Below, piece by piece: positions 1-9,830 of a DNA stretch of 64,000 nucleotides. The stretch comes from Acidobacteriaceae bacterium KBS 146 (GTDB taxonomy: Bacteria > Acidobacteriota > Terriglobia > Terriglobales > Acidobacteriaceae). The notes beneath the pieces are model-generated. The model was not told the origin of the DNA. It did no database searches and saw nothing but the letters and a program-made list of their open reading frames with translations. The stretch spans positions 620,001 through 684,000 of the forward strand of contig JHVA01000001.1 of assembly GCA_000688615.1 (NCBI GenBank). Direction: 5' to 3'. A program made the translations under genes and the position numbers. Positions within the stretch are counted from its first letter, which is position 1. Every line of letters begins with the position of its first letter.

Positions 1-282
1 ACGACCGTCGTGTAGCACGATTCCTCCGTATCGAATCCACAAACTTCTCCTCTCGGACGTCTGTCCTCTTTTCCGTGACCCCTGCAGGCTCTTCGCCGAC
101 CCTGCCCAGTCTTAAGACTGGAGACGAGACAAAATGTAGCCCGTCGTAAGATCATCCTAAGCACTCTCTGGTGACAGGTCGCTAAAATAAAGTGGAAGGT
201 ATGTCTCAGCGCAATACAGCTTCAGCTGAGGTGTCTGACTCCTTTCGTCGTTGAACTGAAGATGTGTGAGGAATGAAACCCG
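1..282. other. Intergenic or partial upstream region, no gene supported
   Basis: No convincing gene is seen here. One forward frame is open from base 3 to a stop at 149 and could be the tail of an upstream gene, but I do not recognise its residues. A perfect 16-base dyad (ccagtcttaagactgg) lies at 106-121 and could be an operator or a small terminator stem. It has no T tract. A GAGGAA ribosome binding site at 268-273 belongs to the next gene. Confidence 0.4.
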
Positions 283-1434
283 GTGGCCGATAACCAACAG
301 ACGCAACTTTCGCATCCCACCGACTTCAACTCGTTTCTTGGCAATGCAGGTGCCGTCGAGCATCTTCGCACTGCCATCGCCGCCGGGCGCCTTCCCCATT
401 CCCTCATTCTCTCCGGACCCGCGGGCGCAGGAAAGTACACTCTCGCTCTTATGCTTGCCATGTCCGTCGAGTGCGAGCGCCAGCCTCGCGATCTATGGTC
501 GAACGGCTTGTCTCTTGCCGGTTTCTGCGGAGTCTGCCGCAACTGTACGCGCATCGCCACCGCCTTCAATCTTGCCGATGAGATCGACAAGGCTGTTGCA
601 GCCCGCGAAGAGTTGCGCGAGACGGACAAGAAAGAGACTCGCGTCCTCATCCAGCCGCATCCGGACGTCCTCATCATCCCACCCGATCCCCCACAGCTCC
701 TCATCAAGCTCGGGCAGGTTCGTAGTCTTATCCACAGCGCAAACTATCTTCCTGCTGAGGCTCCGCGCAAGATCTTCATCCTCACCGCCTCCAGCTTTAT
801 GAAAGAGGCCGCCAATTCTTTGCTGAAGGTACTCGAGGAGCCACCGGCGACGGTTCACATCATCTTGCTGTCCGAGAATCCAGGCGAGTTGTTACCGACG
901 ATCCGCTCCCGATGCGCCAATGTTCGTCTCGGAGCTCTGCCGGTCGAAGAGATTGAAATGCTGCTTAGCGACCGCCGCCCCGATGTTCCAGCGAAACAGC
1001 GCACTCTTATCGCCCGTCTTGCCCAGGGAGCCGCAGGCCGTGCCCTGAATTTCGATCTGGCGACGTATACAACCGCCCGCGCCGACGCCTTGCTCTTCCT
1101 CCGTCAGGCTACGCAGGAGCCCGACCATACGGCACTTTTCAAAATGACCGAGACGTATCGCGCCGGAGCCGAGGGCCAGCAGAAGACTGGCGAGTTGCTC
1201 CACACCTTCTCACTCCTTCTCGAAGATCTCCTGCTGATTCAGTCTGGAACTCCTGAACTCGTTCGCAACACCGATCTTCGGCCTGAGCTCGAACGCATCG
1301 CTCACTCCGTGTCCTTTCAGTGGATCGAGCAGGCCTCGCGCTCGCTGGATCAGGTCTGGAGCGGGATGCGCCGTAACCTGCTCCGCTCCCTCTCACTCGA
1401 CGCCTTCTCCGGACAGTTGGCCACCGCACGCTGA
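283..1434 (+). CDS. holB: DNA polymerase III delta' subunit (clamp-loader)
   Basis: This is a 383-residue clamp-loader subunit of the AAA+ family that helps load the beta sliding clamp on DNA. It starts at a GTG with GAGGAA nine bases upstream. The P-loop region reads GPAGAGKYT, so a Tyr replaces the usual Ser/Thr after the Lys. That fits delta', which is known not to use ATP. A four-Cys zinc module follows (one Cys at about residue 66, then CGVCRNC). Further on come the NSLLKVLEEPP segment and the IRSRC motif typical of clamp loaders. Its C-terminal half is helical, as expected for the collar domain. It stands alone, converging on the sua5 gene. An annotation as a gamma/tau-like subunit is less likely because of the length and the broken P-loop. 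Confidence 0.9.
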   Translation: MADNQQTQLSHPTDFNSFLGNAGAVEHLRTAIAAGRLPHSLILSGPAGAGKYTLALMLAMSVECERQPRDLWSNGLSLAGFCGVCRNCTRIATAFNLADEIDKAVAAREELRETDKKETRVLIQPHPDVLIIPPDPPQLLIKLGQVRSLIHSANYLPAEAPRKIFILTASSFMKEAANSLLKVLEEPPATVHIILLSENPGELLPTIRSRCANVRLGALPVEEIEMLLSDRRPDVPAKQRTLIARLAQGAAGRALNFDLATYTTARADALLFLRQATQEPDHTALFKMTETYRAGAEGQQKTGELLHTFSLLLEDLLLIQSGTPELVRNTDLRPELERIAHSVSFQWIEQASRSLDQVWSGMRRNLLRSLSLDAFSGQLATAR

Positions 1435-1482
1435 GTAAAAAGAATTGCTCGTCCTATCGTCTGCGAGCCGCATCCTTCCACT

Positions 1483-1547
1483 TGTCATCCTGAGCGAAGC
1501 TTCTCGCCAGCATTGATCGCGAGGTGCGCTGTCGAAGGAACTGTGGT
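1483..1547. repeat. Dispersed repeat, TGTCATCCTGAGCGAAG family, copy 1
   Basis: Between the convergent holB and sua5 genes there is a TGTCATCCTGAGCGAAGC start and a GTCGAAGGAACTGTGGT end, separated by a longer middle than in the other copies. Related copies are at 16386, 18695, 26686 and 30041. The unit lies in non-coding DNA here. Confidence 0.7.
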
Positions 1548-1582
1548 CGGCTGCAGCCGAAAGATCTCCTGGTGCCAGAGCA

Positions 1583-2590
1583 TCACTTCTCTCGCGCAGC
1601 CTTCCGCAGCCGATCCCGAATTGCCTCCCCGATCCCGTCCATCTCCGGCACCGGACAGACGATAAAATCGACGCCAGCCTCATCCAGCTCGCGCAACCCA
1701 GCAAACAGACGCCGCGCTAGTGCCTCTCCATCTCTCCACCGACCCCATGGATAGACGACCGCCTCGGATGGAACCTTCCATCCGTCCGGCAACATGACGC
1801 CGACCTTCGACCCCGCGACGGAAACCGCAGACGGAAACTCTTTTTCCTCCACCAGCACCAGCCTCGCGCGGGGAGCATAATGACGAATCCCCACACCGGG
1901 AGACGGCAGGCTCTCCGGTTCATGCGCCTGTTCCTTCGCCTGAAAGACTGTCACCGCTCCTGCACCCAGCAGATTCTCTAGAGCCTCCTTCGAGACTCCG
2001 CCTGGCCGATAGATCACCCAGCCGTTACCGTCCTCGGCAGGTCCAAGTACCGTCGACTCCACCCCCACGTGCGTTGGACCGCCGTCGAGCACAGCATCGA
2101 TCCGCCCATCGAGATCTTCCAGAACATGGGCCGCAGTCGTCGGACTTGTCCTGCCAAAGCGGTTTGCGCTTGGGGCCGCCACGGGAACCCCGGCCTCTCG
2201 AATCAGCGCCATCGCCAGCTCATGGCAGGGCATTCTCACACCAACAAGCGGCCTGCCTGCGGTTACCGCGTCGGGAACGGCACTGGTTCGGGGCAGGAGC
2301 AACGTCAGCGGACCCGGCCAGAACGCCTCCATCAGTCTTTCTGCACCCACTGGCACCGTCGCTATCCGGTCAACCATCTTTCGATCGCTCACGTGTGCGA
2401 TGACAGGGTCCCACCCGGGCCTCTCCTTGGCCGCAAATATCTTTGCAACCGCCATAGGATCAAGAGCATTCGCGCCGAGCCCGTAGACGGTTTCGGTGGG
2501 AAACGCGACCGTTCCCCCTTCCCGCAGAATCGCTGCCGCGCGCGCAATCCCCTGTTCTCCAGCCAACCGCTCTGTTTTTCCACCGGACAT
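1583..2590 (-). CDS. L-threonylcarbamoyladenylate synthase, two-domain Sua5 type
   Basis: The 335-residue protein makes threonylcarbamoyl-AMP from threonine, bicarbonate and ATP, the first step of t6A37 synthesis on ANN-reading tRNAs. The N-terminal YrdC domain (about residues 10-200) carries PTETVYGLG, AKERPGWDP, the SAN-FGRTSPT segment and GVESTVLG. A linker with PGVGIRHYAP leads to a C-terminal Sua5 domain (about 210-330). The length fits Sua5 rather than the short TsaC/YrdC form. The start is an ATG at 2590, divergent from the CYTH gene with about 50 bases between starts, so the two promoters must overlap. The 3' end converges on holB. Confidence 0.93.
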   Translation of the reverse strand: MSGGKTERLAGEQGIARAAAILREGGTVAFPTETVYGLGANALDPMAVAKIFAAKERPGWDPVIAHVSDRKMVDRIATVPVGAERLMEAFWPGPLTLLLPRTSAVPDAVTAGRPLVGVRMPCHELAMALIREAGVPVAAPSANRFGRTSPTTAAHVLEDLDGRIDAVLDGGPTHVGVESTVLGPAEDGNGWVIYRPGGVSKEALENLLGAGAVTVFQAKEQAHEPESLPSPGVGIRHYAPRARLVLVEEKEFPSAVSVAGSKVGVMLPDGWKVPSEAVVYPWGRWRDGEALARRLFAGLRELDEAGVDFIVCPVPEMDGIGEAIRDRLRKAAREK

Positions 2591-2641
2591 ATCTCCATCC
2601 TATCGCCGCACCACGGTCCCGGATCGCCGTATACTCACCCC

Positions 2642-3247
2642 ATGTCGAACGCTGAGATCGAACTCAAGCTCCCCATCTCCGATCCCACAGCCTTCCAATC
2701 AAGACTTCGCGAAATGGGCTTTCGCCTTCAAACCCCTCGAACCTTCGAACACAACACCCTCTATGACACTCCTTCGCGCGATCTTCGCGCACGAACCGAG
2801 ATTCTCCGCATCCGCCAGTACGGCGACACCTGCACGGTGACTCACAAAGGCCTCGCCGATCCTTCAGCCGCAGTCAACTCCGTCCGCTACAAGGTTCGAA
2901 TCGAGACAGAGACAACCGTCGAGGATGGAACTGCCCTGGCCGCAATCTTCGAACATCTTGGATATGTTCCTGCCTTCACCTACGAGAAATACAGGACCGA
3001 ATGGTCCCACGACGCAGAGCCTGCGGCCCATGTCGTCGTCGATGAGACCCCCATCGGCACGTATGCCGAGCTCGAAGGGCCGCCGGACTGGATCGATCGC
3101 ACCCTGATCGGCCTCTCCATCGATCCTGCTACCTGCATCATCGACAGCTATGGCAAGCTCTTTCTCGACTGGAAGCAGCGCACAGGAAGTAAGGCCGAAA
3201 ATCTGACTTTTTCTGAGATCGCGGTCCCTGCGCTGGCCGGATTCTAA
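2642..3247 (+). CDS. CYTH-domain protein (class IV adenylate cyclase-like / triphosphatase)
   Basis: This is a 201-residue CYTH (triphosphate tunnel metalloenzyme) protein. The EIELK signature at residues 4-8 is the ExExK metal-binding motif. Later charged strands (RIRQYG, VTHKG, RYKVRIE, YEKYRTEW, VVVDETPIG, YAELEG) match the tunnel strands. Members hydrolyse triphosphates or make cAMP, and the sequence alone does not decide which. The frame is open far upstream, but the ATG at 2642 is the right start because the ExExK motif normally lies at the extreme N-terminus. The upstream extension would run antisense through sua5. Confidence 0.85.
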   Translation: MSNAEIELKLPISDPTAFQSRLREMGFRLQTPRTFEHNTLYDTPSRDLRARTEILRIRQYGDTCTVTHKGLADPSAAVNSVRYKVRIETETTVEDGTALAAIFEHLGYVPAFTYEKYRTEWSHDAEPAAHVVVDETPIGTYAELEGPPDWIDRTLIGLSIDPATCIIDSYGKLFLDWKQRTGSKAENLTFSEIAVPALAGF

Positions 3248-3304
3248 AGCTGAAACCGCTTTTGCCGATACAGCCTCTGAAATCTTTTTTCGGAGGCTAA
3301 ATTC

Positions 3305-3631
3305 GTGGCACTCTCTCGCCGTTCTCTCTCCTCACTCTTTCTCCTCACAGTTCTTGCAGCGGGCTCCAGTACGGCTTTTGCCGGCGGCCGTCGCGCCATC
3401 GTCAGCAAGGTAGCGCCTGTTTATCCGGAGCTTGCACGACGGATGCATGTCAGCGGTGTGGTTGTGGTTCAGTTGACGGTCGCTCCCGATGGCTCAGTCT
3501 CGGATTCCAAGGTCGAGTCCGGCCATGCCCTGCTCGGCAGCGCCGCCCAGGATGCGGTTCGCCGCTGGAAGTTCGAGCCGGCCGCTGAATCCACCAGCAT
3601 GACCGTCGACGTCAACTTCGCAAACCAGTAA
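3305..3631 (+). CDS. Small exported TonB C-terminal domain protein
   Basis: The 108-residue protein has a signal peptide (basic MALSRRS start, hydrophobic core, cleavage near STAFAG). It consists almost entirely of a TonB C-terminal-like fold: [14 protein letters not shown], then [13 protein letters not shown], then [10 protein letters not shown]. It starts at GTG with GGAGG eight bases upstream (3292-3296). It lacks the transmembrane anchor and proline-rich spacer of true TonB, so it is probably a periplasmic binding or assembly protein rather than an energy transducer. It lies 64 bases ahead of the chemoreceptor gene on the same strand. Confidence 0.8.
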   Translation: MALSRRSLSSLFLLTVLAAGSSTAFAGGRRAIVSKVAPVYPELARRMHVSGVVVVQLTVAPDGSVSDSKVESGHALLGSAAQDAVRRWKFEPAAESTSMTVDVNFANQ

Positions 3632-3695
3632 ATCGTTCGCCGGCACCCGGCGGCAACTCATAACTTCTACCTCAATCTCTGCGACGGGAAGGCTC

Positions 3696-5408
3696 ATGAA
3701 ACTCGAACAGAAACTCGGCCTGGCTACAGGCGCCCTGATCTTTGCCATGCTCCTCAGCGCCTTTACAGCAACGATGCGCATCCGGGAGGCGAATCGCCTG
3801 GCCACCAGCGCCACAACCCAGCACATACCGATCAATGCTTCGACGCGTGATCTTCGCCTGCGAATGCTCTACAGCATTCACGCGCTTGAGTCCTACATGC
3901 TCTTCGGAATCGATCCTGCCTCTTCGGCCACATTCCGGCGTGCACGCCAGGAATATCTGGCGCAGGCAGACGAGGCGATGGTAAAGCTGCAGCAGTATGC
4001 CGAACGCAACAACCTTGGCTACGACACCACGCGGATTCACGAACTGGCGTCGGGCCTTTCGTCTCTGAAGGCACTCGAAGAGAAGGTGGAACAACTCAAC
4101 GAGAGCAAAACCTCGCAAGGCACGGCCCAGGCCTACGACATCTTCCAGAACCAGGTACTTCCGCTTGAAAAATCGATCTTTGCGATGACCGGCGATCTGG
4201 GTGACTCGCAGATGACGCAGGCAGACCTTGAGATTGCACAGCTCCAGCATGCCAACAGTTCCACGTTGTGGACACTCTGGATTGCGACCATTCTCGGAGC
4301 CCTGGTGGGCGGCTGCATCTCGTTCCTGCTCTCACGCCGCATCACGCGCTGTATTGATCTTGTCGCGGAACGTGCGGACGCGATCGCCGAAGGCGACCTG
4401 ACCGGCGAAGAACTCAATCATCTCTACGGCAGCGACCAGATCGGAACGCTTGCACGCGCCATGCAGAAGATGCAGTCCAACCTCAGCTCCATTATCGGCA
4501 CTGTGGTGCAGACAGCGGGATCGCTGACAGGAAGCGCGGTTTCCATGCGTTCCGCCTCGGATCAGATTCATCGCCGCATCGATCAGCAGAGCCAGCAGAC
4601 CCAGCAGGCCGCCACTGCCATGCAGGAGATGTCAGCCTCCATCGCTGAGGTCTCGCGTCATACTCAGTCTGCAGCCGAGACTGCACGCAACGCAGCGCAG
4701 ACCGCTCGGGACGGCGGCGATATCGTGAAGGAAGTGCTCGGCTCCATGCACTCCATCGCTTCAGCAGTCAGCGAGACCTCATCCACGGTCGGGTTGCTCG
4801 GCGAGGATTCCAAGCGCATCTCGCAGATCGTCACCGTCATCGACGAGATCGCCCGTAAGACTAATCTGCTGGCGCTCAACGCGGCGATCGAGGCGGCACG
4901 CGCAGGAGACCACGGCCGCGGCTTTGCTGTCGTCGCCGGTGAGGTTCGCCGCCTCGCAGAATCCACAGCCCAGGCTACCGGAGAGATCGCAACCATGATC
5001 CAGGAGATTCAGGACCGCACCCGCGTCGCCATCTCCAGCATGGAGAGCGGCACTGGAACCGTACAGCAAGGCGTCCTGACCACCAACCAGGCCGGCGAAG
5101 CGCTTGAGCGCATCATCGGGATGGCAGAGCGGGTGGATAAGATGATCACTCAGATTGCGATCGCCGCCTCGCAACAGGCCGCAGCCGCCGATCAATCGTC
5201 GGCCAGCCTCGACTCCATCCACTCTCTCAGCAATGAGAACCTTGCAGGGATGGCAACCACGGCGTCCGGGATCGAGTCTCTGCGCACCACTGCAGTCACG
5301 CTGGAGGAACAGGTGGATCGGTTTCGTCTGCAGTCGAACAGCGTAAAGGTCACCCGGTCCGCAACGGGTCTTGCGCCTCAAGCCAGCCGCGCTCCCCAAG
5401 CCGCCTGA
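3696..5408 (+). CDS. Methyl-accepting chemotaxis protein
   Basis: This 570-residue transmembrane chemoreceptor has a first membrane helix at about residues 8-28 and a periplasmic four-helix-bundle sensor (about 30-185). A second membrane helix (about 190-212) follows, then a HAMP domain (about 212-265) and a long signalling helix pair. The hairpin tip that contacts CheA/CheW is present, with [16 protein letters not shown] followed by [15 protein letters not shown]. No C-terminal CheR/CheB docking pentapeptide is seen; the protein ends in an Ala/Pro-rich tail. The ligand is not predictable. A strong hairpin terminator follows immediately. Confidence 0.93.
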   Translation: MKLEQKLGLATGALIFAMLLSAFTATMRIREANRLATSATTQHIPINASTRDLRLRMLYSIHALESYMLFGIDPASSATFRRARQEYLAQADEAMVKLQQYAERNNLGYDTTRIHELASGLSSLKALEEKVEQLNESKTSQGTAQAYDIFQNQVLPLEKSIFAMTGDLGDSQMTQADLEIAQLQHANSSTLWTLWIATILGALVGGCISFLLSRRITRCIDLVAERADAIAEGDLTGEELNHLYGSDQIGTLARAMQKMQSNLSSIIGTVVQTAGSLTGSAVSMRSASDQIHRRIDQQSQQTQQAATAMQEMSASIAEVSRHTQSAAETARNAAQTARDGGDIVKEVLGSMHSIASAVSETSSTVGLLGEDSKRISQIVTVIDEIARKTNLLALNAAIEAARAGDHGRGFAVVAGEVRRLAESTAQATGEIATMIQEIQDRTRVAISSMESGTGTVQQGVLTTNQAGEALERIIGMAERVDKMITQIAIAASQQAAAADQSSASLDSIHSLSNENLAGMATTASGIESLRTTAVTLEEQVDRFRLQSNSVKVTRSATGLAPQASRAPQAA

Positions 5409-5432
5409 ATCCGTTAGAAGCGCACTGCAACT

Positions 5433-5463
5433 GAAATGGCCTGCCGCGATGGCAGGCCATTTC
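5433..5463. terminator. Hairpin terminator between convergent genes
   Basis: A perfect 13-base-pair stem (gaaatggcctgcc pairing with ggcaggccatttc) encloses a five-base loop. It sits between the stop of the chemoreceptor and the stop of the convergent TonB gene. The AT pairs at its base could give U-runs on either strand, so it can serve both genes. Confidence 0.8.
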
Positions 5464-5486
5464 ATGCTCTGACAATTCGAGACAGC

Positions 5487-6569
5487 CTAGAAGATCTGGA
5501 AGTTGACCTCAACATTCAACTCCACCAGAACGGGCTTTCCACTTTCCATGGCAGGCTTGAAGCGGTACTGCTTCACTGCCTCCACAGCTTTTTCATCAAG
5601 CCCCATCCCTACGCCGCGGATAACCCGGACATGGCTGGGGAGACCATTGGTATCGACCCATAGGTTTACCAGCACGTTGCCCGCTACTTTGGCTTTGCGA
5701 GCTTCTTCGGAGAATTCAGGCTCGACAGAGTAGATCAGCTGCGGTGCAGAGACGCCACCGCCGATGCGCCTCGGTCCGCCACCAGTGTTTCCACCGGAGC
5801 CCGGCCCGATTCCTGAGCCACTGCCGGAGCCCAGACCCGTGCCCGATCCGTTGCCCATCGACATTCCGACAAGCGGCGAATTTGCCACACCAATCTGCGG
5901 AATGCTGGACGCCATGTGAACATCCTTCTGGACCTCTACGGTAGGCTCGATCTTGATCTTCGGGTCCTGTAGCGGGGGCGCCTTGGGAGGAACGATCTGG
6001 GTCTCCGCAAACTTCGGCGGAGTTCCCTTAGTGACTGGAGTCGGCCCACGCTGGCCGCCGCCTCCACCCATCGCCTGCGCCTTCATCGGCGCCAGTGGCG
6101 GAATCGTCACATTGGTTAGCTCCGGCTGCTTGACCGGGGCCGCAAAGGGAATCTTTTTGTGCAGAAGCCATGCGAACAACAGAAACAAGAGCGCATAGAT
6201 GGCAATCGCCGATCCGGTCGCTGCTGGATTCTGTTTCGTCTTGAGAAGATCCGGAACCGGAATCGGCTGGGATTCCAGCACCAGCGGAGGAAGCTTCTTC
6301 GGAAAGAAGACATCCATCACGCTGTTTTTGAGCGAGGTAAAAATGCCCTCTTCTTCAATGATGAAGTCGCTCTCAATCGGCTTCGATTCCAGGGTCAGTG
6401 GAGCTTGTTTTGTGGGATTGAAGAGGTCGCGCAGATTTGCAATCAGCGAGGCCCACATCGAGCCTTCCGTCTCTTCACTCAGCTTTGGAGCCTCTGCGGC
6501 CGGATGCAGCGTCGTCTGACCTGCATCCTTGGTTTCCTCATCCGTTGAATTCAGCCAAGTATTCGCCAT
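5487..6569 (-). CDS. Membrane-anchored TonB family protein
   Basis: This 360-residue protein has an unusual N-terminal cytoplasmic part of about 115 residues, then one membrane helix (about 118-138, ATGSAIAIYALLFLLFAWLL). A Pro/Gly-rich periplasmic spacer includes a Gly-Ser run at about 240-265. A TonB C-terminal domain follows (about 275-360, with SVEPEFSEEARKAKVAG and AVKQYRFKPA). The N-terminal part holds a near-duplicated block: LRDLFNPTKQAPLTLESKPI at about 47-66 and VMDVFFPKKLPPLVLESQPI at about 83-102. Such proteins pass proton-motive energy to outer-membrane receptors, but no exbB/exbD genes are next to it. Its partner is therefore elsewhere or it has another role. Confidence 0.85.
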   Translation of the reverse strand: MANTWLNSTDEETKDAGQTTLHPAAEAPKLSEETEGSMWASLIANLRDLFNPTKQAPLTLESKPIESDFIIEEEGIFTSLKNSVMDVFFPKKLPPLVLESQPIPVPDLLKTKQNPAATGSAIAIYALLFLLFAWLLHKKIPFAAPVKQPELTNVTIPPLAPMKAQAMGGGGGQRGPTPVTKGTPPKFAETQIVPPKAPPLQDPKIKIEPTVEVQKDVHMASSIPQIGVANSPLVGMSMGNGSGTGLGSGSGSGIGPGSGGNTGGGPRRIGGGVSAPQLIYSVEPEFSEEARKAKVAGNVLVNLWVDTNGLPSHVRVIRGVGMGLDEKAVEAVKQYRFKPAMESGKPVLVELNVEVNFQIF

Positions 6570-6918
6570 TAAGCTGCTTTGCCTCGACGACAGCGGAATC
6601 TCTTCTCGCTGCCGTATTCCTGGGATATCAATCTCCCATCTTTACCACCGGTCTACGCCGGCTTTCTCATTTGTACCGCGAAGGCAGGCAACTGGCTCCG
6701 GGAATATTCTACAAAGATTCGCCTCGCCGCGCTCGTCTCATTGGACGCGCACTCTCCCCAGATAGTCTCGCCCATTTTCTTCACAGAATTCTCTTTCTGC
6801 TCGTTGCAACCTCGGCACTCCTTTTCGTGAACCCCTCCGAAGGCAACCGGCAGGCTTTTTCCTGCCCGGATACAATAGATATTTGCCGTATCTCCTGAAA
6901 AGTGAGCCTAGGAAACCG
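6570..6918. other. Intergenic region upstream of ileS
   Basis: About 350 bases lie between the divergent TonB and ileS genes, and no credible gene is present. A G/C hairpin around ccggcaggctttttcctgcccgg at about 6847-6869 is followed by a -10-like TACAAT at 6871-6876. An AGGAA lies four bases before the chosen ileS start. I could not assign a riboswitch or T-box. Confidence 0.4.
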
Positions 6919-9816
6919 ATGCCGGAAGTAACTGCGACCAAGTCCGAATCTGCCCAGACCGAACCTCAGGCCAAGCCCCTGAAGTCGACCCTGAACCTGC
7001 CCCAGACCGCCTTCGCCATGAAGGCCAATCTTCCGGTCAACGAACCAATCCGTCTGGCCGCATGGCAGCAGCAGGACTTATACGCGCAGATTCGCTCTGC
7101 CCGCGCCGGAGCCCCCAAATACATCCTGCACGACGGTCCCCCCTATGCCAACGGGGCCATCCACCTGGGCCACGCCCTCAACAAGTGCATTAAGGATTTC
7201 GTCGTCAAGACCAAGACCATGGCCGGGTTCGACGCCCCCTACGTCCCCGGCTGGGACTGCCACGGTCTGCCCATCGAGATCAAGGTGGACGAGCAGCTCG
7301 GGCGCAAGAAGCTCGAGATGGATCCCCTCGCGGTCCGCAAAGCGTGCCGCGAGTACGCCCAAAAGTACGTCGACCTGCAGCGCTCCCAGTTCGAACGCAT
7401 CGGCGTCTTCGGCCGCTGGCAGAATCCCTACCTGACGATGTCGCTTCCCTACGAGGCCTCCATCGTCGAGACTTTCTACGACTTCTTCGAGAAGGGATTC
7501 GTCTATAAGGGCCTCAAGCCCGTCTACTGGTGCATCCACGACAAGACCGCCCTGGCCGAGGCCGAGATTGAGTACGAGATGCATACCTCGCCCTCGATCT
7601 ACGTCCGCTACAAGCTGACCAGCGATCCCGCGTCCGTCGATCCCGCTCTGGCAGGTCTCCCCGTCTACACCATCATCTGGACGACCACCCCGTGGACGCT
7701 TCCTGCCTCGCTCGCCGTCGCCTTCAATCCAGAGCTCGACTACGTCGCCCTCAAAAACACCGATGGCAACGTCTACATCATCGCCGAAGCTCTCGCGGAA
7801 GCAACCCGTCAGGCCTGCAATCTTACCGAGGCGAAAGAGATTGCACGCTTCAAAGGCACGCAGCTCGACCGCGTCACCTTCCAGCACCCCTTCCTCGACC
7901 GGGAGATCCTGGGCGTCAACGCCGACTACGTCACTACCGAGCAGGGCACCGGCGCCGTCCACACCGCGCCCGCCCACGGCGCCGACGACTTCGCTACCGG
8001 AACCCGCTACGGCCTCTCGCAGACCTGCGATGTCGACGCTGCGGGACGCCTTCGCAACGGTTTGCCCGAGTATGACGGCCTGCAGATCTTCAAAGCCAAT
8101 CCGGCCATTATCGAACTCGTCCGCTCTCGCGGCGCCCTGATGGGCCTCAGCGAGATCAACCACTCCTACCCGCACTGCTGGCGCTGCCACAATCCCGTCA
8201 TCTTCCGCGCCACCGAGCAGTGGTTCATCTCCATGGAGACGCCTGTGCAGAACCCCGACGGCTCTCCTACGACCTTCCGCCAGCGCACCCTCGACGAGAT
8301 AGCGAACGTCGTCTGGGATCCGGCCTGGGGGCAGGAGCGTATCTCCAACATGATCGCCACCCGACCCGACTGGACCATCTCGCGCCAGCGCATCTGGGGC
8401 GTTCCCATCGCCGTCTTCATGTGCGAGAAGTGCCATACCCCGCTCAACAATCCCGGCATCAACAAGAGCATCGTCGAGCTGTTCCGCAAGGAGGGCGCCG
8501 ACGCCTGGTACGCCTACGATGTCTCCACGCTTCTGCCTTCAGGAACCACCTGCGCCTCCTGCGGCGCAACCGAGTTCCGCAAAGAGATGGACATCCTCGA
8601 CGTGTGGTTTGAGTCCGGCGCGAGCTGGCACGCCGTCCTCGACGTCGAGCCGGAACTACACTGGCCCGCCGATCTCTATACCGAGGGAGGCGATCAGCAC
8701 CGTGGCTGGTTCCACTCGTCCATATTGACGTCCGTCGCGGTGCGAGGACGGGCACCTTATCGCATGGTCGCCACCTCCGGCTGGACCCTTGACGAGCAGG
8801 GCCGCGCCTTCTCGAAGTCCCTCGGCAACGGCGTCGATCCAGTCGATATCGCCAAGCGTCTCGGCGGCGAGATCGTGCGTCTCTGGGTCGCCTCCGTTGA
8901 CTTCCGCGAAGACGTCGCCGCCAGCGAGAACCTGATGCAGCGTGTCAGCGACAACTACCGCAAGCTGCGCAACACCTTCCGCTTCCTCCTCGGCAATCTG
9001 CACGACTTCTCCCCTTCCACGGACGCTGTGCATGATTTTGCGAAGCTGGAGCCACTGGACCGGTACATCCTCGCACGCACCGCAGAGCTTGACGCAAAGA
9101 TTCGCGCCGCCTACGAAGACTTCGAGTTCCACCGCGCATATCATGCGCTCAACGAGTACATCAACTCCGACCTGAGCGCACTCTACCTCGACGTCCTCAA
9201 GGACCGCCTCTATACCTTCGCGCCCAGCCACCCCGCGCGCCGCTCGGCGCAGACAGCGCTCTGGCATATCGCGGAGGTTCTCACCCGCCTCGTCGCTCCC
9301 ATCCTCAGCTTCACCGCCGAAGAGGTCTGGCAGTCGCTGCCCGCCATCGATGGCCGCGAAGCCAGCGTACACCTCGCTCTCTTCCCTGCTATCGCCGAGA
9401 TCATCCCCGGCAGCACCAAGGATCTGGTAGCCGACTGGCAGAAGCTGCTGGTGGTTCGCGATGAAGTGCTACTCTCGCTCGAGGCTGCCCGCCAGGCCAA
9501 ACTGGTCGGCAAGGGGCTCGACGCCCGCGTCCTTATCGAGGCCAGCGAACCTACGCTCTCGTTGCTGCAGCGTTACGAGCCCAGCCTCAAGGAGCTCTTC
9601 AACGTATCCCAGGTCTCGCTCACGCACATCGAGCACCCCAATGGAGAGACACGCGTCACTACAACCGCTGCCGAAGGCGTCAAGTGCGAGCGCTGCTGGA
9701 ACTACACCACCGACGTTGGCGACGATGCTCGTTACCCCACCGTCTGCCTGCGTTGTGCCGAAGCTCTCGACGCAATCGGGTATCCTCCTTATGCAGCTCA
9801 AAAGGATGCCGAGTAA
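6919..9816 (+). CDS. ileS: Isoleucyl-tRNA synthetase
   Basis: This class I aminoacyl-tRNA synthetase of 965 residues charges tRNA-Ile. The HIGH motif is in ANGAIHLGHALNK. The KMSKS loop reads AFSKSLGN, a variant with Phe where Met is usual. The editing (CP1) domain lies between them (TTTPWTLPAS, then GTGAVHTAPAHG). The C-terminal zinc finger has two Cys pairs (CERC, then CLRC). I chose the ATG at 6919, preceded by AGGAA. A TTG 36 bases upstream is in frame but has no ribosome binding site. lspA follows, the same order as in many proteobacteria, but here they are 136 bases apart with two hairpins between. Confidence 0.97.
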   Translation: MPEVTATKSESAQTEPQAKPLKSTLNLPQTAFAMKANLPVNEPIRLAAWQQQDLYAQIRSARAGAPKYILHDGPPYANGAIHLGHALNKCIKDFVVKTKTMAGFDAPYVPGWDCHGLPIEIKVDEQLGRKKLEMDPLAVRKACREYAQKYVDLQRSQFERIGVFGRWQNPYLTMSLPYEASIVETFYDFFEKGFVYKGLKPVYWCIHDKTALAEAEIEYEMHTSPSIYVRYKLTSDPASVDPALAGLPVYTIIWTTTPWTLPASLAVAFNPELDYVALKNTDGNVYIIAEALAEATRQACNLTEAKEIARFKGTQLDRVTFQHPFLDREILGVNADYVTTEQGTGAVHTAPAHGADDFATGTRYGLSQTCDVDAAGRLRNGLPEYDGLQIFKANPAIIELVRSRGALMGLSEINHSYPHCWRCHNPVIFRATEQWFISMETPVQNPDGSPTTFRQRTLDEIANVVWDPAWGQERISNMIATRPDWTISRQRIWGVPIAVFMCEKCHTPLNNPGINKSIVELFRKEGADAWYAYDVSTLLPSGTTCASCGATEFRKEMDILDVWFESGASWHAVLDVEPELHWPADLYTEGGDQHRGWFHSSILTSVAVRGRAPYRMVATSGWTLDEQGRAFSKSLGNGVDPVDIAKRLGGEIVRLWVASVDFREDVAASENLMQRVSDNYRKLRNTFRFLLGNLHDFSPSTDAVHDFAKLEPLDRYILARTAELDAKIRAAYEDFEFHRAYHALNEYINSDLSALYLDVLKDRLYTFAPSHPARRSAQTALWHIAEVLTRLVAPILSFTAEEVWQSLPAIDGREASVHLALFPAIAEIIPGSTKDLVADWQKLLVVRDEVLLSLEAARQAKLVGKGLDARVLIEASEPTLSLLQRYEPSLKELFNVSQVSLTHIEHPNGETRVTTTAAEGVKCERCWNYTTDVGDDARYPTVCLRCAEALDAIGYPPYAAQKDAE

Positions 9817-9830
9817 ACCGTTTTGCTTAA

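Noticed and set aside
3..149. Tail of an upstream gene at the window start
   Set aside because: The frame is open but its residues match no family I know, so it is not reported as a gene.
2069..2641. Long N-terminal extension of the CYTH gene
   Set aside because: The extension overlaps sua5 on the other strand, lacks a fold, and would bury the ExExK motif that belongs at the N-terminus.
7078..8436. 452-residue minus-strand open frame inside ileS
   Set aside because: It is a shadow of the ileS coding strand in GC-rich DNA with no recognisable domain.
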